A stretch of 64,000 bases of DNA from Akebia trifoliata. Lineage: Eukaryota > Streptophyta > Magnoliopsida > Ranunculales > Lardizabalaceae. A program made the translations under genes and the position numbers. This document shows positions 56,357-64,000 of this stretch, piece by piece (position 1 is the first letter of the stretch; every line of letters begins with the position of its first letter). Under the pieces are notes generated by a model. The model did not search any database. It was given only the letters and a program-made list of their open reading frames with translations, and was not told the origin of the DNA. The stretch is from the NCBI GenBank assembly GCA_017979445.1, contig CM030706.1:15052967-15116966 (forward strand). The letters run 5' to 3'.

Positions 56357-56849
56357 TGTGGAGGGATAAAATTATCTCCTATTTGGACTATACATTTGCA
56401 CCATCAATGCGTATCTCGATGCTGGAATATGATAGAGTTTGGATAGGATTCTATCTAATTGAGAAAGAATCCAAATTTGAAAGGATTCTTCCCTAATAGG
56501 TACTTATTTTATTTGGTAAGAGTAAAAAAGATATTTTTAATATAATTAGAATTAGAGTTAAGGTTTTCTATTTAAAGAGAGTTAAGGCCATTGTAAAAAA
56601 AAAAGATAAAGGGATGAAGAGGGGAGGGGAGAAAAAAAGAGAGAGACTGAGGAAAGGAGGTCATATAAATCAGATTTATAATGGAACGGCTCCCTAAGCC
56701 AGTGGACGTAAGCACGTTTGCCAAACCACATAAATGTTTTTTTTGTGTTTTTTCTCTTTTTTGTTATTTTTCATTATTTCTATAATTTATTGGTGAATAA
56801 TCTTACTAAAAATTTGATCTCAAGGTCAATAACAAATTTGACCTCCACA
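56357..56849 (+). mobile_element. copia-type 5' LTR (493 bp) with adjoining PBS remnant
   Basis: It starts tgtggagg and ends cctccaca, perfect inverted ends. The region taagccagtggacgtaagca...gccaaaccacataaatgt (56694-56734) is a typical R/U5 block of plant copia LTRs. A PBS remnant attggcatc (56850-56858) follows, one change from ttggtatc. The internal region is only 0.6 kb before the chromovirus LTR, and no copia protein is recognisable in it. Confidence 0.68.
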
Positions 56850-56858
56850 ATTGGCATC

Positions 56859-57486
56859 GTTTTTTAGAATACGAAGGAGGAATACTGTTGAAAACCACAA
56901 AGGTAAGAATGGATCATGGAACTCCTTGGTAAAAATAGATCAAGAAACTACAAGAAGGAATTGTTGGCTTCCAAATCAGGAATTGTGGGCTGTTGAAAAT
57001 ATCAACCCTTAGGGGTTTAGGGTTTCATATAGGATTTGGTCGAGAAATAAATTACAATCAAATCGACTAGAGTTGTAAAGTGATTCGATGACCAGAATGG
57101 GTTTGGGTTTGTAATGACAAATAATGGAACCAAGGGTCGGTTCATTGATTGAGGAAGCACCAGTGGAACCTTGTGGGTTTACCGAACTGATTGGATAGAA
57201 AAGTCTGCTAATTGATCTTTACTCTGTTTGGATTTTGGTTGTTCTTGTTCCTGGGTTGGGTTCAATGTACTCAATCCATGGGATTTATGGAATTAATAAT
57301 GAAGAAAGAGGACATGAATCCAATGGTGGTTACAATGGTAGAGGCATTGAGAGTTGTTAGCGGAATGATTCAAAGAAAAGAAAAGAAAAGTAAAGATGTT
57401 GGTTCGTGGAAGGTTAGAACAAAAAAAAGAAAATAAAAAACTTGGGGGTTGTCCCTCAGATTATGAGCGTGTCAAAGGGAAAAGTG
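56859..57486 (+). other. Remnant interior next to the copia-type LTR
   Basis: A 74-codon frame (57212-57436) with a hydrophobic start and a lysine-rich end has no recognised domain. Probably copia leader sequence cut by the chromovirus at 57487. Confidence 0.4.
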
Positions 57487-58140
57487 TAATACCCCAAGTT
57501 TTTTAAATCAAATAGTAAAATTTTGAAAAAATTCTAAAGGAATGACTTATAGTAAAATACTTGAATTTTGTTAGGTTCATTTTTAATGAAATCTGACTTC
57601 ACAATTAGATTCAAAATTATTGAAAAATATATTTTAGCCTGTAAACATGCTTGAATTTGAATTCAAATGAAAAAAATTAGAAAATTTTTGAATTTTGTGT
57701 CGGATGGGACCTAGAAAGGTAAATTTTTGTTAGAGAAAGAATTAATTGAATATGATCACACCATTGGGTCCACAACGAATTCGTCAATTTTCGAGTCCGA
57801 GAAATCAAAATATCTTCAACCATTGAAACAAATGAAAATACCAACTAGCCCCAAGCGTTTATATAAAAAAAATAAAACCTTTTTTTTTTCATTTTTTTCC
57901 TGTCCAAATGACCCAAACCTAGACAATTCTCAACCCAAGAGTTTTTACCGCCTTCTCATCAAAATCCATCTCGATTGAGTCATAGTTGAGCCTCAACGAA
58001 AGAAAGAAAGTTGTCGGTGCTGACACACTCTGCAATATCTCTACCTTTGATCTTCATTTTCCTTTCATTCTCTCCATCCCTCTCCAAAAAGCAACGAGTG
58101 GGTTTCGATACCACCCACTCAAATTTTCATCAAGTTAAAT
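57487..58140 (+). repeat. 5' LTR (partial) of the chromovirus
   Basis: The first 320 bases match the inverted LTR at 2764-4265 (aatgaaatctgacttcaca, tagagaaagaat, accattgggtcc). A candidate TATA box tttatataaa lies at 57858-57867. The R/U5 part seen in the LTR at 61415-63305 is not recognisable before gag, so the LTR seems internally deleted. Confidence 0.68.
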
Positions 58141-58289
58141 GAAGGATCGTTCTTTATTAGGGACCAAACCTAATCCATCCTAGGTTCCACTATAGGGACC
58201 ACGGCCACAGGTTGTTCCATTAAGGAATGTGAGAATTCCCCCATCCTAAGCATAGACAAATCCGAAGATGTGGCTACAGAACTTCCAAC

Positions 58290-59110
58290 GATTATGTCCA
58301 CCTAGATTTGGAGGTTCTTCTGATCCATCTGAGGTTGAAGAGTGGGTTTTGAAAACCTAGAAGATTTTGAATGCCATGCAATGCTCAAGGGATCAATGGG
58401 TGACGATGGTGACGTTTCAGTTAGACAAGGATGCCAGTTATTGGTGGCATTCTAAGAGAAATATTTTGGGGGATGGACCTTTTGAGTGGGCCAACTTTGA
58501 GAGGAGGTTCCTAGACAGATTTACATCCAAAACGACTGGAGATATCAAGCACCAGAAATTTTTGGGATTGGTCCAATGCAATTTATCTATTATAGACTAC
58601 AAACTGAAATTCACCAAATTGTCACAATACTTACCCAAACTCATTCTGACCGATCTATAGAAGGTCCGTAGATTTTTCAAAAGACTAGGGCCTTACTTAA
58701 GGGCATAATGTCAGTGATTTAGACCACCAACTACAGAGACACGGTAAGTCGAACTCGAAGGGTTGAGCAAGAGGAATGGAGTTATAGACTTTGATAGGGC
58801 AGACTAGTCAACCTTAGGTTTTTTTTCCTTCCAGATATGATCTGGCCAAGAGGCTGATGTATTCAAGGCTGAATACCTTCAGATCTGCATATCCACAATA
58901 CCGAGCTCCTACGCCACCAAGTTATAGAACAATTGGGGTCCTTGTTCGAAACCACTGGCTCCAGTTTACCAACCACCCACCCCTCAAAGACTTATACAGG
59001 CAGGACCATTGACATGCTTCACATGTGATCGGGTGGGACACATCAGGAGAGAATACCTTCTATCACAGTCGTAGGCAAAGGTGATTCTCAGACCCCCAGG
59101 GTAAGATTTA
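58290..59110 (+). pseudogene. gag: Chromovirus gag
   Basis: PPRFGGSSDPSEVEEWVL precedes a 97-codon frame (58367-58660) with ATxxxx-type MTFQLDKDASYWWHSKR (58410-58455), WANFERRFLDRF and QKFLGLVQCNLSI, the core of the retrotransposon gag domain. KVRRFFKRLGPYLRA follows. The zinc knuckle is CFTCDRVGHIRREYL at 59017-59061; its last cysteine is tyrosine. Stops separate the parts. Confidence 0.87.
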
Positions 59111-59750
59111 TCATCTGACCCAATAGAAATACCTGTTTCGGACGAGGTGTTGGAAAATACAATCATAATTTCTAAGATAAAGATTTGAGTTTTATTCAAC
59201 ACTGGTTCCTCTAGATCATATATTTCCATTGAGATTGCACAGTTTCTAGAATTAGAAATTTTTGATACAGGTCAGGTAATGAAACTATATACACCATTAA
59301 GAGAAAAACAAATAGCCCAAAAGCTATGTTAGAATTGTGTGATTAGGATAGAGGACTAGGAGATGATTACTGACCTCACGATATTAGATGGTTGCAATTT
59401 CAAAATCATCTTGGGGATGGATTGGCTAGTGCAACATCATGTCCATGTAGATTGTTTCGCAAGATCAATTATTTTTAGAAGGCCGAGCTATCCAAAAGTC
59501 AAGGTTCAGGAGTCTAAATATGGTAAAGACGACCATCTATACAACTAGTTGGGAACCTTGAGTGTATCGAAGATAGAGATGTCAGTGGATATGGTAGAGG
59601 TAGTAAGAGAATTTGGGGATGTCTTCCAAGAAAAATTATCGAATTTGCCGTCATGTCACGAGATAGAGTTTTCTATCAACTTGGTACTAGGCACAGAGAC
59701 TATCTTCACTACACCAAACCGAATGGCCTCGGTAAAAACCTAAGATTTGA
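59111..59750 (+). pseudogene. Chromovirus protease and linker to RT
   Basis: VLFNTGSSRSYIS (about 59189-59227) is the active site, with the catalytic DTG changed to NTG at 59198-59206 (GAC to AAC). ILDGCNFKIILGMDWLVQHH follows in a frame at 59363-59548, then VREFGDVFQEKLSNLP (59608-59655) leads into RT. Non-functional. Confidence 0.85.
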
Positions 59751-60960
59751 AAGTACAAATTGATGAGCTTACAAGCTTGAGGTTTATTCGACCGAGTTCC
59801 TTACCTTGGGAAGCATCGATTTTGTTCGTCAAAAGGAAGGATGGATCGCTTCGATTATGCATCGACTATTGGAAGCCAAATCAAGTAATCATCAAGAATT
59901 AATACCCTTTTCACGCATCAATGATCTGTTTGACTAACTATAGGATACCTAGTACTTCTCTAAGATCAATTTGCGATCTAGTACCACCAGTTGAGAATTC
60001 GGAAAGCAAATATTCCGAAGACTGCATTTCGAACAAGGATAGGACACTTCGAGTATCTAGTGATATTTTTCGATCTGCGAACACACTGACAACATTTATG
60101 AATCTAATGCATCGAGAATTTGGGGAATACCTTGAAAATTTTGTCATTGTATTCATAGATGACATCCTAATCTACTTTAAATCGAGGAAGGATCACGATA
60201 AGCACCTCAAAATCATATTATAGATTTTATGAGAGCATAAGTTATAGCCAAGATAAGCAAGTATGAGTTCTGACTTCAAAAAGTGAAATTCCTAGGGCAT
60301 GTAGTGTCCAATGAAACAATATCAACAAACTTATCCAAGGTTGAAATTGTGTTGATGTGGAAACAACTAAAGATAGTGATAGATATCAGAAGTATCCTTA
60401 GGATGGTAGGCTACTATAGAAGATTTATTAAGGGATCCTCCACTCTTGCAACATCGTTGACCAGACTGACGTAGAAAAACATTTGATTTGAGTGGGATGA
60501 CAATTATGAGACAACATTTCAAGAGATGAAGAAGAGATTGATAACCATTCGAATTCTAGTATCCTTGATTCTAGGTAAAGGTTTAACGATCTTTACTAAT
60601 GTATCTAGGATTGGTTTGGGAACTGTATTGATGCAGTTTGATAACGTAGTGGCGTACGCATCCAGAAAGTTGAATAATCATGAGAAGAACTACCTTGTTC
60701 ATGATCTTGAGTTGGCCGTTATAGTGTTCGTACTATGCACTTAGAGACATTACCTATACAGAGAGAAGTTTGAAGTATTTTCTGATCATAAGAGCCTCAA
60801 GTATATATTCTCACAATGAAAATTAAATATAAGACAACGATGTTGGATAGAGTACCTAAAAAATTATGATTGAGTATCAACTAGGGAAAATAAATGTAAT
60901 TGTTGATGCATTGAGCAGGAATGCTGTAGCTCATATGATGGTAAAAGAATAATGGTTGCT
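59751..60960 (+). pseudogene. pol: Chromovirus reverse transcriptase and RNase H
   Basis: Blocks in order: [32 protein letters not shown] (59833-59874), a disturbed palm, FMNLMHREFGEYL, the catalytic FIDDILIY at 60152-60175, VKFLGHVVS (60281-60309), VGYYRRFIKGSS, then RNase H with [17 protein letters not shown] (60580-60630), [16 protein letters not shown] and LELAVIVFV. It ends with INVIVDALSR near 60890-60920. The palm segment between CIDY and FMNLM is frameshifted; the FIDD box is intact. Confidence 0.9.
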
Positions 60961-61239
60961 TGAACAAGCCATGAAAATAGTGTTTGAGACTCCGAGGCAA
61001 AGGTATAGACCACACATGTATCTAGGAATATTGAGGATCAAAAATGAGTTGATAGTAAGAGTTAGGGAAGCCTAGAAAACAAATAAAGATGTGGAAGAAT
61101 ATGAATCAAGAGCTAGGGACCTAATAAGCTTATAGATTGGTCGAAGGGATCAAATAAGATTCTTAGATTCAGGAATAGGATGTGGGAACTGCAAGACTCG
61201 TAATTGAGATCTGATATACTAGGTGAGGCACACCATTCT

Positions 61240-61414
61240 TGATATTTTATCTACCTAGGAGGTACGAAGATGTATAGAGTCTTATTTGGCATTGACAGAC
61301 TAAGCCAGATATATATAACTGAGCTAGTTCGACTGCATAGAGTGTCAGTTTGTATTGTATCAGACAAGGCCCTTAGATTTACTTCTAGATTTTGGGAGAG
61401 TCTACACAAAGTCA
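61240..61414 (+). pseudogene. Chromovirus integrase fragment
   Basis: LSQIYITELVRLHRVSVCIV then SDKALRFTSRFWESLHKVM match the core around the second catalytic D (SD-RDPRF-TS-FW pattern). The sequence breaks at about 61414 into LTR-like DNA; about 300 bp of the N-terminal integrase region upstream is unrecognisable. Confidence 0.82.
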
Positions 61415-63305
61415 TGTTACTCAATTGTCTTTTGATTTTGTTTTGCACTCCCTACCACTTGTATGTATTTTTGCATCCTTTATTTTTCATATACTTTAAA
61501 TTCTTTAATGAAATTAAGGTTTTACCCTCATTTAAAAATAATAGGAATGGTTTCAAAATTCAAATCTTAAAGGATTAAAATTGAATTTTTTGTTCTAAGA
61601 AGAAAAAGTAAATTTCGACGTTTTCGTCAGATTTTCAAATGGGAATATCTTGTGTTCAAGGCTATAAAAATTATATGATGTCGAATCTTGTGTTCAAGAC
61701 TTTTATTTTCAAAAAATCGTTTTTAATTTCAAAAACTTTGAAAAATCACATTTTTAACACTTAGCCAAATTTCTATCAACTTTTAACAATTTTGACAGTT
61801 TGGTTCCATACATTGCCGGGACCCTATTTTGAGTAAATTTTGATAGTTTGTCAACTGAATAATAAAAATAAATTTTAAAATTTTAAAAAAGAATATTGTG
61901 TTAAAAAAGATGAAAAGTGAAAATATTGAAAAAAGAAAAAAGGGAATGAAATGGTAAAATGCCAAAATCACACCCGAGGGGTGATGTCTACATTTTACAT
62001 TGTGGTGTTATGTGTAGATTTTATGAACTGATATCTAAGGATAATAATTCTGGTTGGATGTTTATTTAATTTTTGTTAGCACAAGGCACTGATTTATGCT
62101 TTTGTACTGTTATTTATTTTAGGTCGTGGGGCCATAGTTGCATGGTAGAAAATTGTGAATGCCTGAAAGGATAATGTATTATATCATCCAGAGTGATGTA
62201 CTATCTTGGGATGTACGGTAGGGACAACCAAGCTCATATGTAGTATGGGATGCGTATGAGAGTGGAGTCATAACTAGAATATGGGTTCATTCCTCTCTAT
62301 CTTTACCAATGAATTTGTAATGCAAAGAAATGAGATAGTATACTTTGGGAATCACATATACGTTTGATAAGTATAGACGAAGATTATTGATAAGTGATTA
62401 CTAATAATCTAGAGTAGTTGAAGAGACCTATTGCTTAAGGTCACATCAAACGGCCAGCCTGAGTTGAATAAATGGTCAACCAAGCGTGGTACGTTGCATC
62501 GACCGACAACAAAATCAAGAACTAAAAGTCAATAAAGTATTGTAATATTATGTGCCGACTGGGAGTGATCTAGTCGTGAATCCCAACTTTTTAATTCCAC
62601 TACTCTACCATTATGTATTATATATCTATTGTCTTATTTTGACATATGAAAATATATGCATGTTTTATTGTTTCCATCTTATCAGTTAGATTTGTATAAG
62701 AAAGAAAATGTTATAATGAGTACTGTTGATTGATGTAATGTGAGTTTTAAAATGTTTAGTTGTTCATCCTGGCCATATGTACCAGTTAATCGTAATTTAT
62801 TTTATAAAACTTTAAATGTTTTAAAATGATTCAGTATGCTTATTTATTCATATTAAGAGAGGTTATTAGTAGGAATTGTTAGTGGACCTACTGAGTAACC
62901 ATTGTTACTCACCATTTCTTTTCATTTTTTTAGTTCTAGAGCCTATAGTTGGTGGGACGGTGTAGAGTCAACAAGCGAGGAGCATCTAGTTGGTCAAATC
63001 AACGACCAGAGTTAATTACCTAGTGAGCATTGGGGCTATACCCACTAGGAGTCAATTCATCCAGGAGTTGTATATAGTTTTTGGATTTATTGATAGGTTC
63101 ATGTTAGATAGAGAATAATTTTTGTAATCCTGTATATTGTCACCCTCCCGCACTCTAATCTATCTACATTGTTCGATGTATTTTGGTTTCTGCCGCTATA
63201 TTTTTCATTTTTATATATACAGGATATTGTGTTTATTTTGAAGCGTCACCTAGTACATCGAGATTTGACATTAGGATTTGTATTAGCGTTTCTGTGGTGC
63301 TACAA
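61415..63305 (+). mobile_element. 5'-truncated chromovirus-type LTR of another element
   Basis: 61930-62000 matches, inverted, the end of the LTR at 2764-4265 (ggtaaaatgccaaaatcacacccgaggggtgatgtctacattttaca, given here in pieces). Further on are gtatgggatgcgtatgagag (62243-62262) and ctactgagtaaccattgttactcacc (62888-62913), typical of the long Tekay/Del LTRs. Because a PBS follows, this acts as a 5' LTR; the matching 3' LTR would be right of the window. Confidence 0.6.
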
Positions 63306-63322
63306 AGAGTGTATCAAGTAAG

Positions 63323-63335
63323 ATGGTATTAGACT
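63323..63335 (+). other. Candidate tRNA-Met primer binding site
   Basis: tggtattagactc differs from the usual tggtatcagagc by single changes and follows the LTR end (about 63305) at a slightly larger distance than usual. Confidence 0.5.
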
Positions 63336-64000
63336 CATGTTCTTTTACGTCCTTATCTGTAGTAGGATACACATAAAAATAAGTTTTGAAAATGTAAGTA
63401 CAAAAAATAGTGATTTGATTGTATGCTAGGCATGTATATCATGCTTCATGTATGAATCTCTTATTTCCTTTTAAAAGTGACCAGAAACTTGAGTTGGTAA
63501 GGTAGGAATTAGATGTTGGCCATACATATCAAGTTCTTGATGTGAATTTCATCTCTTTTTTCTAAGTGCGATCAAGAATTTGAGTTGATAAGAAATTAGA
63601 TGTTGGGAATACACACCAATTCCTTGATGTGGATTGCAATCATATGTTGACAAAATGTTGAGGTCCATCAAGATATAATAAGGCTAAACATTCTCATATA
63701 GATAATTTTACGTGGAGTGTGATTTTTATACGCCAAGTATTAATGGAGATTCATGAGATTGGTATTTTAAAGGGTGTTCATCCATGGATGCACACTAAAG
63801 GATTTGACAGATGACAATCATGATATTTCAAAGGGATTTACAACCTCGGTGGTCATTGCCTACACAATGAAACCTATAAGTAGGGATGGTTTAAGAAGGG
63901 CAAATTGACTCGGCTAAAAAAGGAATATTTTGTAACAGTGGCTTGTGGAAAATGTTAGACATTTGATGATTCTCACCTTGGTAAGATTGTCTTGCAAGCA
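63336..64000 (+). other. Start of the interior of the element that runs off the right edge
   Basis: No frame is recognised. About 63470-63650 holds two diverged copies of a 90-bp unit (gag(t)ttggtaag...gaattagatgttgg...ttcttgatgtgaat). The remainder is AT-rich leader-like sequence. Confidence 0.45.

Larger units (their letters stand above)
57487..61414 (+). mobile_element. Tekay/Del-like chromovirus (Ty3/gypsy), 3'-truncated
   Basis: An LTR-type start tgtaataccccaag, then gag, protease, RT and RNase H in sense order, and an integrase fragment that stops at about 61414. The RT and RNase H motifs match the Tekay/Del branch of chromoviruses. No chromodomain remains because the integrase C-terminus is missing. 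Where the 5' LTR ends is unclear; a PBS was not found. Confidence 0.82.

Noticed and set aside
1..64000. tRNA, rRNA, organellar insertions or an intact host gene
   Set aside because: No cloverleaf-type sequence, rRNA block, plastid gene or multi-exon host gene could be recognised by reading. A tRNAscan or blast search would be needed to exclude small ones.

Overview
This is plant nuclear DNA: AT-rich, and made almost entirely of nested and decayed LTR retrotransposons and small inverted-repeat DNA transposons. I find no intact host protein gene, tRNA or rRNA. The plant assignment rests on plant-specific retroelement lineages (Athila-like and Ogre/Tat-like Ty3/gypsy with extra ORFs and an additional RNase H, a Tekay/Del-like chromovirus, Ty1/copia) and on typical plant MITEs. 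The species cannot be told from the sequence.

Layout, left to right. 1-2546: 3' end of an Ogre/Tat-like element (77-bp tandem repeats, 3' UTR, 3' LTR). 2764-4265: inverted chromovirus LTR fragment. 4750-5170: 65-bp tandem array. 5622-11548: complete non-autonomous Athila-like element with paired LTRs and TSD TTATC. 11554-14162: unassigned. 14163-20064: a MITE cluster with three palindromic MITEs carrying 9-bp TSDs, four members of a second double-hairpin family, and a hAT-like element inserted in one of them. About 20460-20925: Athila-like LTR fragment, minus strand. 21580-26515: Tat-type element with a plus-strand pol remnant and a spliced antisense gene upstream of its 3' LTR.

26860-42990: complete 16.1-kb Ogre/Tat-like element with TSD ATATC. 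It holds LTRs, PBS, a long leader, ORF1, gag, protease, an RT that has lost its catalytic palm, RNase H, archaeal-type RNase H, integrase, and a 3' UTR with nineteen ~34-bp repeats. 43260-48454: two Athila-like halves in opposite orientation. 50323 to about 54905: minus-strand Ty1/copia element lacking protease and integrase. 55330-56350: Tat-type 3' end. 56357-56849: copia-type LTR with PBS. 57487-61414: Tekay/Del-like chromovirus with gag, protease, RT and RNase H, and a truncated integrase. 61415-64000: chromovirus-like LTR with a PBS and the start of another element running out of the window.

Nothing here looks able to make a full set of proteins. Every coding region carries stops, frameshifts or deletions, and many stops fit C-to-T decay. 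The most informative features are relational: two members of one Ogre-like family with unrelated 3' UTR arrays, a leader module shared by the Athila-like and Ogre-like elements, the antisense gene with two well-formed introns, and the precisely delimited MITE families.
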